Assembly: GCF_012933445.1 (NCBI RefSeq)
Contig: NZ_JABBNC010000001.1
Span: 310,001-374,000 of the forward strand
Direction of reading: 5' to 3'
DNA from: Actinoplanes sp. TBRC 11911
Lineage (GTDB): Bacteria > Actinomycetota > Actinomycetes > Mycobacteriales > Micromonosporaceae
Length of the DNA: 64,000 nt
Part shown: positions 16,235-24,556 of the stretch, piece after piece
How positions within the stretch are numbered: position 1 is the first letter of the stretch
Layout of the letters: each line of letters opens with the position of its first letter
Program-made: the position numbers and the translations under genes
Notes under the pieces: model-generated
Told to the model about the DNA's origin: nothing
The model's input: the letters and a program-made list of their open reading frames with translations, nothing else
The model's database searches: none

Positions 16235-17045
16235 CTTCTCCGCGGAGATGATCAAGCTGCTGAAGCGGCCCGCGAACTGGCTGCTGCTGGCGGTCGCGCT
16301 GCTGCTGGCGCTCCTGTTCACGTACGTGATCCCGTACGCGGGTTACAAGGGCGGCACCGGCGGCCCGACGGCCGGCCGCGGCCTGGCGGATGTGCTCCCG
16401 GCGAACCTGGTCGGCAACTCGATCGGCGGCCTGCCGGTGTTCCTCGGCGCGATCATGGTGATCCTGGGGGTGCTGTCGGTCGGCGGCGAGTACGGCTGGA
16501 ACACCTGGAAGACCGTGCTGGCCCAGCGCCCGTCCCGGCTCAGCGTCTACGCCGGCAAGATCGCCGTGCTGATGGTCGCGGCGCTGACCGTGGTGCTCGC
16601 GATGTTCGTGACCGGTCTCGCCGCCAGTCTGGTCATCGCCTCGGTCGAGAACCAGTCGCTGGCGCTGCCCAGTGCCAAGGACCTGGTGGTCGGCGTCGGT
16701 GCCGGGTGGCTGCTGGCCGGCATGTGGACCTCGTTCGGTGTGCTGCTGGCCGTGCTGCTGCGCGGCGTGGCACTCGCGCTTGGGCTGGGGCTGGTCTGGT
16801 TGCTGGCCGTGCAGAATTTGCTGGCTCTGCTGGCCGCGCCGCTGCTCGACTGGATCGCTCAGGCGCAGAAGGGGTTGCCGGGTCCGAACGCGGGTTCGCT
16901 CGCCGCCGCGCTCGGCAGCGGCTCCGACACCCCCGGCGTGGACGCACTGGTCGGTGGTGGTCAGGCCGCGATCGTCCTGACCGCGTACCTGCTGGGATTT
17001 TTGATCGTTGGTGCGGTGGAACTGCGCCGCCGTGACATCCTCTGA
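16215..17045 (+). CDS. ABC-2 type membrane permease
   Basis: Membrane partner of the preceding ATPase; 276 residues with six hydrophobic segments: WLLLAVALLLALLFTYVI, LPVFLGAIMVILGVLSVG, IAVLMVAALTVVLAMFV, WLLAGMWTSFGVLLAVLL, LALGLGLVWLLAVQNLLALL and AAIVLTAYLLGFLIVGAV. The GEYGWNTWKTVLAQRP motif between the second and third is typical of ABC-2 permeases. GTG 16215 overlaps the ATPase stop by 20 bp; GTG 16224 is an alternative start. Probable substrates are antimicrobial peptides or lipids. Confidence 0.88.
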   Translation: MRAVWGDFSAEMIKLLKRPANWLLLAVALLLALLFTYVIPYAGYKGGTGGPTAGRGLADVLPANLVGNSIGGLPVFLGAIMVILGVLSVGGEYGWNTWKTVLAQRPSRLSVYAGKIAVLMVAALTVVLAMFVTGLAASLVIASVENQSLALPSAKDLVVGVGAGWLLAGMWTSFGVLLAVLLRGVALALGLGLVWLLAVQNLLALLAAPLLDWIAQAQKGLPGPNAGSLAAALGSGSDTPGVDALVGGGQAAIVLTAYLLGFLIVGAVELRRRDIL

Positions 17046-17049
17046 GGCT

Positions 17050-18162
17050 GTGGACGTGTGGTGGGTACGCCGGTGGGTGGGCGATGGTCTGCTCGCCGGG
17101 GTGCTGCTGGTCTTCGGCCTGGTCGCGACCCGGTTCGCGGCCGCAAACCAGCCCGGGACGCTGCCGCTGGACGGGATGGCGTACGCGCTGATCGCGGTCG
17201 CGTCGGCGGTTCTGGCGCTGCGGCGGCGCTGGCCGGTCCCGGTGCTGGCGATCGTCACCACCGCGGTCACCGTTTACCTCATTCGCGGGTACGCCTATGG
17301 GCCCGTTCTGATCGTTTTCCTGATCGCGGTCTACACCGTCTCGGCGCGGCTGCCCCTGCGCCCGGCCGCGTCGCTGGCGGGGGCGGTCCTGATCGTGCTG
17401 ACCTCGCACGTCTTCATCCCGCACGTCGGCAACCCTGGTCTGGCCGGTCTCGTACCAGCGACCGCGTTCGTGGTCGTTCCGTTCGCGCTGGGCGTCACCG
17501 TACGGTTGAGCCGGGAAGCGACCGCCCACGCCCGGGCCGACACCGCCCGGCGCATCGCCGACGACGAGCGGTTGCGCATCGCCCAGGAGGTGCACGACGT
17601 CGTGGGACACGGGCTCGCCGCCATCAACATGCAGGCCGAGATCGCGCTGCATCTGTTGCAGCGCAAGCCGGAGCAGGCCGAGGCCGCGCTGGCCGCGATC
17701 AGTAAGACCAGCAAGGAGGGTCTGGACGAGCTCCGAGCGACGCTTTCGGCCGTACGCCACGGCGATGAGCGGGCGCCGGCCCCTGGTCTGGCCCAGCTGC
17801 CCGCGTTGCGCGACCGGCTCGCCGATGCGGGGTTGCCGGTGACGGTGACGGTTTCGGGTGCGCCCTCGGGTGGCGATCTGCCCGCGGCGGTCGACCTGGC
17901 GGGCTATCGGATCGTGCAGGAGGCCTTGACCAACGTCCTGCGGCACGCCCAGGCAACCCATGCTTTTGTACGCGTCGAGCACCGTCCCGGCGAGGTGGAG
18001 GTGGAGGTGGTCGACACCGGCCGGGGTGGTCCTCCGTCCCCGGGCGGGACCGGGATCGCGGGCATGCGCGAGCGGGCGACCGCGTTGGGCGGCGCCTTCT
18101 CGGCGGGGCCGCAGCCCGGGGGTGGCTTCCGCGTGCACGCGGTCCTGCCGGTGCCCTCATGA
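17050..18162 (+). CDS. DesK/LiaS-type sensor histidine kinase
   Basis: Membrane sensor kinase of 370 residues. The first 155 residues hold about five transmembrane helices with almost no external loop, the intramembrane-sensing architecture. A HisKA_3 dimerisation domain follows, with phospho-acceptor H182 in IAQEVHDVVGHG. The HATPase lobe carries YRIVQEALTNVLRHA (N box), VVDTGRGG and GGTGIAGMRERATALGG. GTG 17050 gives a membrane-leading N-terminus. It starts 5 bp after the permease stop and partners the LuxR-type regulator downstream. The pair probably senses the compound handled by the ABC exporter. Confidence 0.92.
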   Translation: MDVWWVRRWVGDGLLAGVLLVFGLVATRFAAANQPGTLPLDGMAYALIAVASAVLALRRRWPVPVLAIVTTAVTVYLIRGYAYGPVLIVFLIAVYTVSARLPLRPAASLAGAVLIVLTSHVFIPHVGNPGLAGLVPATAFVVVPFALGVTVRLSREATAHARADTARRIADDERLRIAQEVHDVVGHGLAAINMQAEIALHLLQRKPEQAEAALAAISKTSKEGLDELRATLSAVRHGDERAPAPGLAQLPALRDRLADAGLPVTVTVSGAPSGGDLPAAVDLAGYRIVQEALTNVLRHAQATHAFVRVEHRPGEVEVEVVDTGRGGPPSPGGTGIAGMRERATALGGAFSAGPQPGGGFRVHAVLPVPS

Positions 18163-18197
18163 CCGGCACCCGCACCGCCGCGGCGGTGCCCTCGTGA
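18159..18197 (+). other. 12-codon coupling mini-ORF between kinase and regulator
   Basis: ATG 18159 overlaps the kinase stop (ATGA), encodes MTGTRTAAAVPS, and its TGA overlaps the GTG start of the regulator (GTGA). The two junctions lie in a 19-bp imperfect direct repeat (CGGTGCCCTCATGACCGGC and CGGTGCCCTCGTGATCGGC). This suggests that a duplication of the original start junction created a tiny coupled reading frame. It may pass ribosomes from kinase to regulator. Confidence 0.4.
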
Positions 18198-18850
18198 TCG
18201 GCGTGCTGGTTGCCGACGATCAGGATTTGGTCCGCATCGGACTGCGGGCGCTGATCGAGGCCGAGGAGGACATGCGCATCGTGGGCGAGGCCGCCGACGG
18301 CTTGGCCGCGGTCGACCTGGCCCGCGCGCACCATCCCGACATCGTCCTCATGGACGTCCGCATGCCCGGCATCGACGGCATCGAGGCCACCCGCCGCCTG
18401 GCCGCCGACCCCGCCATGGCCGCCACCCGGGTCATCGTGCTCACCACCTTCGAACTGGACGAGTACGTTTTCGACGCGCTGCGCCACGGCGCGAGCGGCT
18501 TCCTCACCAAGGACACCAAGCCCGCCGAACTGCTGCGCGCGATCCGCCTGGTGGCCGACGGCGAGGCGCTGCTGTCCCCCTCGGTGACCCGGCGCGTGGT
18601 GCGCGAGTTCGCGTCCCGCCCGGCGCGCGCCCGCAACCCGCACCCCCAGCTGGACGCCTTGACCGAGCGGGAGAAGCAGATCGTCGCGCTGGTCGGCGAG
18701 GGCCTCAGCAACGACGAGATCGCCGCACGGCTGGTGGTCAGCCCGGCGACCGCGCGCACCCACGTGAGCCGCGCGATGGTCAAGCTGGGCGCCCGCGACC
18801 GGGCCCAGCTGGTCGTCTTCGCCTACCAGTCCGGCCTGGTCGAACCGTAA
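18194..18850 (+). CDS. NarL/LuxR-type response regulator
   Basis: 218 residues. The receiver domain (1-120) has the acidic pair VADDQD, phospho-acceptor D54 in VLMDVRMPG, and the switch Thr and Lys in VLTTFELDEY and FLTKDTKP. A LuxR helix-turn-helix at about 150-210 is shown by LTEREKQIVALVGEGLSNDE and VSPATARTHVSRAMVKLGAR. It is activated by the upstream DesK-type kinase and should control the ABC exporter operon in which it sits. GTG 18194 is translationally coupled to the mini-ORF at 18159. Confidence 0.93.
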   Translation: MIGVLVADDQDLVRIGLRALIEAEEDMRIVGEAADGLAAVDLARAHHPDIVLMDVRMPGIDGIEATRRLAADPAMAATRVIVLTTFELDEYVFDALRHGASGFLTKDTKPAELLRAIRLVADGEALLSPSVTRRVVREFASRPARARNPHPQLDALTEREKQIVALVGEGLSNDEIAARLVVSPATARTHVSRAMVKLGARDRAQLVVFAYQSGLVEP

Positions 18851-18887
18851 ACGGCTGTCGGCCTGGACCCTTGCAGATCACGCAAGA

Positions 18888-18910
18888 TATCATGCGGAGT
18901 GTGCATGATA
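18888..18910. promoter_or_regulatory. Palindromic operator overlapping antitoxin start
   Basis: TATCATGC (18888-18895) and GCATGATA (18903-18910) are exact inverted repeats with a 7-bp spacer. The left arm contains the ATG start at 18892. The encoded protein has its own winged helix, so autorepression is the natural reading. Confidence 0.6.
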
Positions 18911-19491
18911 GGTCTCAGCTTCTCCCGCTGTTGCGCACTCCCCTCCTGGGCGAGCTGCTTGCGTGGCTATTTCTGCACCCCGAGGAAAGCTATTCAGTCG
19001 CGGAGCTGACTCACCAGCTCAACGCCTCTCAATCATCGGTAAGCCGCGAAGCTGACCGATTGGTCGAGGCAGGCCTTGTCACCGCAGCGACACGAGGACG
19101 GATGCGGCTACTAAGAGCCGATCTGACCAGCGCACTCGCTCGCCCTCTCACGGAGCTCCTCACGTTGACCTACGGCCCGGCCGCGGTGCTGGCTGATCTG
19201 CTCCCGACCATGGACGGGGTGGATGAGGCTTACATCTATGGTTCGTGGGCGGCACGTCATGCGGGCGAGGCCGGCCCGCCGCCGCGCGACGTAGATGTTC
19301 TGGTGGTGGGCGACGCGGACGACGACGACCTGGCCGATGCGGCGTTGGCCGCTGAGCAGCGACTGGGCCGAGAGGTCAACATCCACCGGGTGTCCGCATC
19401 GGCTTGGCGGTCGCCCGGTGGAGATCCGTTTCTCACATCGGTGCGATCCCGCCCGTTGTACACGATCGTCAGATCTGGAGACCGTTCATGA
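18892..19491 (+). CDS. wHTH-nucleotidyltransferase (MNT-like) antitoxin-type protein
   Basis: 199 residues, two domains. Residues 10-75 form a MarR/ArsR-like winged helix (SVAELTHQLNASQSSVSREA) and residues 100-190 a minimal nucleotidyltransferase. The nucleotidyltransferase has the G117-S118 motif (IYGSWAAR), the metal pair D133/D135 (RDVDVLVV) and a beta-strand VNIHRV. Such MNT proteins adenylylate and neutralise HEPN toxins, and the fused DNA-binding domain would let this one also repress the operon. The start is uncertain: TTG 18871, ATG 18892 and GTG 18901 are all in frame. The stop overlaps the next start as ATGA, strong coupling typical of toxin-antitoxin pairs. Confidence 0.75.
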   Translation: MRSVHDRSQLLPLLRTPLLGELLAWLFLHPEESYSVAELTHQLNASQSSVSREADRLVEAGLVTAATRGRMRLLRADLTSALARPLTELLTLTYGPAAVLADLLPTMDGVDEAYIYGSWAARHAGEAGPPPRDVDVLVVGDADDDDLADAALAAEQRLGREVNIHRVSASAWRSPGGDPFLTSVRSRPLYTIVRSGDRS

Positions 19492-19952
19492 GGTGGCAGC
19501 AAGGTCGTGAAGCCCTGGACGGCATGCTCGCGCGCGGCGAGCTGGAACGGGTGCCCGCCAGCCGCGACCATGCCGACCTGCTACTGTCGCAGGCGCGTCA
19601 GCATCTCGCGTCGGCGGCCGCCATCGCGCAGTCCGACCCGGCTGGCGGATACCAGCTGCTTTATGACGCCGCACGTAAGGCTCTTGCCGCCGTGCTCGAG
19701 AACCAGGGTGTTCGGGCGACGAGCCGAGGCGGTCACATCGCGGTCCGCGAGGCCGTGTCCGCTCAGCTCGATCCGCCGCTCGGTGGAGTGTTGCGTCCGT
19801 TCGACCGCCTCCGGCGACGCCGCAACCAGGTCGAGTACCCGTCCTCGAGCGCACCGGTCGTCGCTGCGGACGAGGTTGCCCGCGATGTGCCGAAGGTCGA
19901 AGAGATCATCGACGTGGCGGCCCGAGTCTTGGATCAGATGAGTCCGCTGTAG
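19488..19952 (+). CDS. HEPN-domain toxin-type protein
   Basis: 154 residues, all-helical, HEPN-like: DHADLLLSQARQHLASAAAI, then YQLLYDAARKALAAVLENQG and DRLRRRRNQVEYPS. The last is where HEPN RNases carry R-x4-6-H. Here the Arg-Asn is present (R112-N113) but the His position is Glu (E116-Y117-P118), so RNase activity is doubtful or uses a variant site. It is directly coupled to the MNT-type gene. The pair is best read as an MNT-HEPN toxin-antitoxin system; the assignment of toxin to this gene comes from the family, not from direct evidence. Confidence 0.7.
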   Translation: MRWQQGREALDGMLARGELERVPASRDHADLLLSQARQHLASAAAIAQSDPAGGYQLLYDAARKALAAVLENQGVRATSRGGHIAVREAVSAQLDPPLGGVLRPFDRLRRRRNQVEYPSSSAPVVAADEVARDVPKVEEIIDVAARVLDQMSPL

Positions 19953-20044
19953 ACACCGGCCGAGAGGGTGACAATGCCACCGGCAAGGTCGTGATGATGC
20001 CCTAGGCTGTCTCGAACCGTCGCGCGTTGGGGGGATCAACAGCC

Positions 20045-21271
20045 TTGGATCGTACGGGGACGAACCTTCCCGCCGTCGGCGAGTACAACCAGGCCGTGGT
20101 GCTCGACGCCATCCGCCGCCGCCCGCACGGCATCACCCGGTCCGAGCTCGCCGGCCTGACCGCGCTGAGCAACATGACCGTCGCGAACGTCTGCCGGCGC
20201 CTGCTCGACGCGGGTCTGGTCGACGAGGACGGCCGGCGCGTGAGCGGCCCGGGCAAGCCCGCCGCGGTGGTCAAGCTGAACCCGGGCGGCGGCTTCGCGA
20301 TCGGCGTGCACATCGATCCGGCCGCGGTCACGTACGTGCTGGTCGACCTGTCCGGCAAGGTGCGCGGCCACTCGCGTACGGGCACGCCCGCCGCCGGTGT
20401 CCCGAGCGCCATCATCGCCGAGATGGCCGCCGCGATCGAGGCGCTCGTCGCCGGGACGGCGGTGGACCGGTCGCGGGTGCTGGGCATCGGCATCGCCTCT
20501 CCCGGCCCGGTCGACACCGGCGACGGCATCGTGCTGAACCCGCCGATGATGCCGAACTGGCAGCACGTGCCGCTGCGGCGGGCGCTGGCCGAGGCGACCG
20601 GCCTGCCGGTGCTGCTGGAGAAGGACACCACAGCCGCGGTGGTGGCGGAATTGTGGTTCGGGAGCAGCCGCGACTTCGCGTTCATGTACTACGGCACCGG
20701 CCTGGGCACCGGCCTGTCGGTGTCCGGCGAGGTGGTCCGCGGGGTCACCTCCAATGCCGGCGACGCCGGCCACATCACCGTCGATCCCACGGGTGCCCCA
20801 TGCCCGTGCGGACGTCGCGGCTGCGTCGGCCACATCACGGTTCCCCGTACGCTGGTGGAGCGCGCGACGGCCGCCGGCATCCTCGACGGCGTGGGCAGTC
20901 TCGACGACACGGCCACCGTCGACGACGCGTTCACCCGGCTGGCGACCTTGGCCGCGGCCGGCGATCCGGCAGCCACCGCGATCGTGGAAGACGCCGCGAG
21001 GGCCCTGGCCCGGTCGATCGTCGTGATCGTCAACCTGCTGGACATCGACACGGTCATCTTCGGCGGCCCGTACTGGGCGCCCATCGCCGCGACCATCATG
21101 GCGGTCCTGCCCCAGGCCGTCCGCGACGATCCCGCGCTGATCCCGCCGCATCCGGTCCGGTTCGCCGAGTCGGCCGTCCCGGTCGACGTCGCCGCGGTCG
21201 GCGCCGCCACCCTGGTGCTGGACAACTCCTTCTCGCCGAAGCCGTCCGCATTGCTGCTAGCCGCCGACTGA
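20045..21271 (+). CDS. ROK-family transcriptional regulator of the mannoside locus
   Basis: 408 residues. Winged helix in the first 75 residues (GITRSELAGLTALSNMTVAN, then SGPGKPAAVVKLNPGG) and a ROK domain with the KDTTAAVVAELWFG region, YYGTGLGTGLSVSGEV and the zinc motif CPCGRRGC. I chose TTG 20045 because GGGGGGA lies about 10 bp before it; TTG 20027 is also in frame. It precedes a sugar ABC importer and an alpha-mannosidase on the same strand, and the palindrome at 21294-21318 is its probable operator. The inducer is likely a mannose-containing sugar. Confidence 0.9.
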   Translation: MDRTGTNLPAVGEYNQAVVLDAIRRRPHGITRSELAGLTALSNMTVANVCRRLLDAGLVDEDGRRVSGPGKPAAVVKLNPGGGFAIGVHIDPAAVTYVLVDLSGKVRGHSRTGTPAAGVPSAIIAEMAAAIEALVAGTAVDRSRVLGIGIASPGPVDTGDGIVLNPPMMPNWQHVPLRRALAEATGLPVLLEKDTTAAVVAELWFGSSRDFAFMYYGTGLGTGLSVSGEVVRGVTSNAGDAGHITVDPTGAPCPCGRRGCVGHITVPRTLVERATAAGILDGVGSLDDTATVDDAFTRLATLAAAGDPAATAIVEDAARALARSIVVIVNLLDIDTVIFGGPYWAPIAATIMAVLPQAVRDDPALIPPHPVRFAESAVPVDVAAVGAATLVLDNSFSPKPSALLLAAD

Positions 21272-21293
21272 GTGTTACGCGGGTGTTGCCAGC

Positions 21294-21318
21294 AATTTGA
21301 AAATATGATCTTCTAATT
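21294..21318. promoter_or_regulatory. ROK operator candidate upstream of sugar ABC operon
   Basis: AATTtGAAaATatgATcTTCtAATT is a 25-bp palindrome with 10 of 12 base pairs matched, strongly AT-rich in a GC-rich genome, 84 bp upstream of the binding-protein start and just after the ROK regulator gene. Confidence 0.55.
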
Positions 21319-21401
21319 CCCGTCACGGCGCCGGAAACCCTCTATCCAGGAGTCTGCGCCGACCGGCTGGCACCGTTGCCGGTCGTCTCGGGAAGGACCA
21401 C

Positions 21402-22745
21402 ATGAGCACTCCATCCTCGCGTCTGCGCCTCGTCGGCGCCGCGCTCACCGTTGCCGCCAGCGTCGCCGCCCTCACCGCGTGCTCCTCCTCGGACGACTCG
21501 TCGTCGAGCGCGGCGCCCGCCTCGTCCTGCGCTCCCGCGTCCGGACCGGTGACCCTCCAGTACTGGAACACCGTCCCGGGCATGGACCAGGTCGTCGCCC
21601 TGTGGAACCAGAAGAACCCGACCATCAAGGTCGAGATCAAGAACGTCTCGAACGACCAGTACGGACAGATCGGCAACGCGCTCAAGGCCGGCACCGCGCC
21701 GGAGCTGGCCCAGGTCGGCTACGACGAGCTGGCCAACCTGCGGCTGCAGGACGCGTTCGTGGACGCCTCCGGGTGCGCCGACGCCAAGGCGGCCAAGGAC
21801 AAGTTCGTGCCGTGGACGTGGTCGCAGGCCAGCTTCGGCGACACCGGCGTCTTCGCGATGCCGCAGGACACCGGCCCGATGGCGTTGTTCGTGCGCACCG
21901 ACATCTTCGCCAAGTACCACATCGCGATCCCGAAGACCTGGGACGAGTACGCGGCAGCGGCCCAGAAACTGCACGCCGCGGACCCGAAACTGAGCATCAC
22001 GTTCTTCGACCCGAACAACGCGGAGTGGTTCAACGGGTTGCTCTGGCAGAACAGCGCACACATGTACGCCTACTCCGGCGACAAGTGGCAGGTGACCGTC
22101 GACTCCACGGCGAGCCGGCAGGTGGCCGACTACTGGCAGAAACTGATCGCCGCGAAGGAGGTGCGCACCGACCTCGCGAACACCAGTCCACCGATGTACG
22201 CCGCGTACGAGAAGGATCAGGTCGCGACGTACGTGGGCGCCGCCTGGGCGTACGGGATGTTCCGCGACAACCTGCCGAAGCAGGCGGGCAAGTGGTCCAT
22301 CGTGCCGATGCCGACGTGGGGCACGAACCCGGCGTCCGGTGACTGGGGCGGCTCGACCGTCGCGTTCATGAAAGGCAACAAGCACCTGTACGAGTCGGTG
22401 AAGTTCAACGTCTGGCTGAACTCCGACCCGGAGGCGCTCGCGCTGGAGAACAAGCTGGGCGGCCTCTACCCGGCGTCGCTGGCCGGGCTGCAGCTGCCCG
22501 CGCTGTCGCAGGGTGTGCCGTACTACAACAACGAGAAGGTCTTCGACGTCTTCGCCGACTCGTCGAAGAACATCGACACCAGCTTCGCCTGGGGACCGAC
22601 CCAGAAGACCGTGAACCTGGCGCTGCAGGACGCGATGGCGAAGGCGGCCGCCGGCAGCGGCACCCTCGGCGACGCGCTCAAGACCGCCCAGGACGCCGCG
22701 CTTTCGTCCATGAAGGACCAGGCGATTCCGGCCGCGGCGGGCTGA
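21402..22745 (+). CDS. Sugar-binding lipoprotein of ABC importer (family 1)
   Basis: Captures an oligosaccharide for the next two permeases; 447 residues. Lipoprotein signal with lipobox LTAC near residue 28, then a Ser/Asp linker and the family-1 domain: VTLQYWNTVPGMDQVVALWN, then APELAQVGYDELANLR. Late hinge and Trp/Tyr-rich sugar contacts (FNGLLWQNSAHMYAYSGDKW) are visible. ATG 21402 has the SD GGAAGGA. It overlaps the next gene by one base (TGATG). The GH38 enzyme at the operon end points to mannose-containing glycans. The ATPase is not in the cluster; actinobacterial sugar importers usually share an MsiK-type ATPase. Confidence 0.92.
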   Translation: MSTPSSRLRLVGAALTVAASVAALTACSSSDDSSSSAAPASSCAPASGPVTLQYWNTVPGMDQVVALWNQKNPTIKVEIKNVSNDQYGQIGNALKAGTAPELAQVGYDELANLRLQDAFVDASGCADAKAAKDKFVPWTWSQASFGDTGVFAMPQDTGPMALFVRTDIFAKYHIAIPKTWDEYAAAAQKLHAADPKLSITFFDPNNAEWFNGLLWQNSAHMYAYSGDKWQVTVDSTASRQVADYWQKLIAAKEVRTDLANTSPPMYAAYEKDQVATYVGAAWAYGMFRDNLPKQAGKWSIVPMPTWGTNPASGDWGGSTVAFMKGNKHLYESVKFNVWLNSDPEALALENKLGGLYPASLAGLQLPALSQGVPYYNNEKVFDVFADSSKNIDTSFAWGPTQKTVNLALQDAMAKAAAGSGTLGDALKTAQDAALSSMKDQAIPAAAG

Positions 22746-23665
22746 TGACCGACGAAAAATCCGGGCGCCGTCGCCGCTTGCGTGGCGGCGGCCCCCGGGC
22801 CGGCACCATCGCCGCCTTCCTGACCCCGTTCTACCTGCCGTTCCTGCTGTTCTACCTGGTTCCGGTCGGGTACGCGCTGTGGCAGAGCTTCCGGGTGGTA
22901 CGGCGCACCGGTGGGCAGTTCGGCCACGCGTACACCACCTTCGGCGGCTTCGACCAGTACCTGCAGGTGTTCCGCAACGCCGAGTTCGGCGGCAGTCTGG
23001 GGCGGATCGCGCTGTTCGGCATCGTGCAGGTCCCGGTCATGCTGTTCGTCGCGCTGATCATGGCGCTGCTGCTGGACACGCCCCTGTTGCGCGCCAAGGG
23101 TTTCTTCCGCATCGCGGCCTTCATGCCGTACGCGGTTCCCGGGGTGATCGCCGCGATCATGTGGTCGTTCCTGTACTCGCCGCAGCTCAGCCCGGTCGTC
23201 GACCTGCTCAACGGGATCGGCGTGTCGCCGGACTTCCTCGGCCCGGGCACCGTGCTGTGGTCGGCCGCGAACATCTCCACCTGGTGCTGGACCGGCTACA
23301 ACATGCTGATCATGTTCTCCGCGCTGCAGTCGATCCCGCCGGAGCTGTACGAGGCCGCGAAGATCGACGGCGCGAGCAACTGGGCGATCGCTTGGCGCAT
23401 CAAGGTGCCGATCATCGCTCCCTCGATCATCCTGACCACGGTGTTCTCGATCATCGGAACGCTGCAGCTCTACTCCGAGCCCGCCGTGCTCCGGCAGATC
23501 TCCTCGAACATCTCCAGCACCTACACCCCCAACATGCTCGCGTACGCCGTGGCGAGTGGAAACAACTACCAGCAGGCGGCGGCCATCTCCGTCACGATCG
23601 CCGTGATCACGTTCGTGCTGAGCTTCGGCTTCCTGAAACTGACCGCGAAGAGGGCGGGATTGTGA
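22745..23665 (+). CDS. Sugar ABC transporter permease (MalF/UgpA-like)
   Basis: 306 residues, six transmembrane helices: FYLPFLLFYLVPVGYALW, IALFGIVQVPVMLFVALIMA, AAFMPYAVPGVIAAIMW, then helices near 180-200, 225-245 and 275-300. The EAA loop PPELYEAAKIDGASNWAIAW that docks on the ATPase is intact. It is translationally coupled at both ends (TGATG before, GTGA after). Confidence 0.92.
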   Translation: MTDEKSGRRRRLRGGGPRAGTIAAFLTPFYLPFLLFYLVPVGYALWQSFRVVRRTGGQFGHAYTTFGGFDQYLQVFRNAEFGGSLGRIALFGIVQVPVMLFVALIMALLLDTPLLRAKGFFRIAAFMPYAVPGVIAAIMWSFLYSPQLSPVVDLLNGIGVSPDFLGPGTVLWSAANISTWCWTGYNMLIMFSALQSIPPELYEAAKIDGASNWAIAWRIKVPIIAPSIILTTVFSIIGTLQLYSEPAVLRQISSNISSTYTPNMLAYAVASGNNYQQAAAISVTIAVITFVLSFGFLKLTAKRAGL

Positions 23666-24519
23666 GCCAGCCGAAACGGGCCCGGGAAAGCCGGATCAGC
23701 CGCACCGCCGCGATGTCGTTGATGGTGCTGCTGGCGATCTATTTCCTGTTGCCCGTCTACTTCCTGATCGTGGCGTCCACCAAGCCGCAGGCCGATCTGG
23801 TGTCCACCTTCGGCCTGTGGTTCTCCCATTTCGACATCGTGCACAACCTCAAAACCCTTTTCACCGTACGCGACGGAGTGTTCGGTCGCTGGGCGGTGAA
23901 CAGCGTCGTCTACGCCGTGCTGGGCGCCGCCGTCGGCACGCTGATCTCGGCGCTGTGCGGCTACGCCCTGGCGAAGTTCCGGTTCCGGGGCCGCAACTTC
24001 CTGTTCTCGGTGATCCTCGGCGGTGTCCTGGTGCCGAGCACCGCGCTGGCCCTGCCGCTGTTCCTGCTGTTCTCGGCGGCCGGCCTGGTCGACACGTACT
24101 GGGCGGTGTTCCTGCCCAGCATCGTCAGCCCGTTCGGCGTCTACCTGGCCCGGATCTTCGCGAGCGCGGCCGTGCCGGACGAGCTCATCGAGTCGGCCCG
24201 GCTGGACGGCGCCGGCGAGTTCCGCACCTTCTTCTCGGTGTCATTCAAGCTGATGACCCCGTCGCTGGTGACGATCTTCCTGTTCCAGTTCGTCGGCATC
24301 TGGAACAACTTCTTCCTGCCACTGGTGATGCTGCAGCAGGAGAAGCTCTTCCCGATCACGCTCGGCCTCTACGAGTGGAACGGCCAGTCCAGCCGCGTGT
24401 CGCTGCTGCAGGGCTCGGTCATCACCGGCTCGCTGGTCTCGATCGTCCCGCTGATCATCCTGTTCCTGTTGCTGCAGCGGTTCTGGCGCACCGGCCTCGC
24501 AGCCGGTTCCCTGAAATAA
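23662..24519 (+). CDS. Carbohydrate ABC transporter permease (MalG-like)
   Basis: 285 residues with six helices and the EAA loop VPDELIESARLDGAGEFRTF. N-terminal helix MSLMVLLAIYFLLPVYFLIV is followed by the conserved proline-rich VLVPSTALALPLFLLFSAAG and C-terminal LIILFLLLQRFWRTGLAAGS, typical of MalG and LacG homologues. GTG 23662 overlaps the preceding stop. It works with the MalF-like partner. Confidence 0.92.
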   Translation: MSQPKRARESRISRTAAMSLMVLLAIYFLLPVYFLIVASTKPQADLVSTFGLWFSHFDIVHNLKTLFTVRDGVFGRWAVNSVVYAVLGAAVGTLISALCGYALAKFRFRGRNFLFSVILGGVLVPSTALALPLFLLFSAAGLVDTYWAVFLPSIVSPFGVYLARIFASAAVPDELIESARLDGAGEFRTFFSVSFKLMTPSLVTIFLFQFVGIWNNFFLPLVMLQQEKLFPITLGLYEWNGQSSRVSLLQGSVITGSLVSIVPLIILFLLLQRFWRTGLAAGSLK

Positions 24520-24556
24520 ACGCCGCACCTCCGCACCTCGCACAGAAGGCTCCGCC

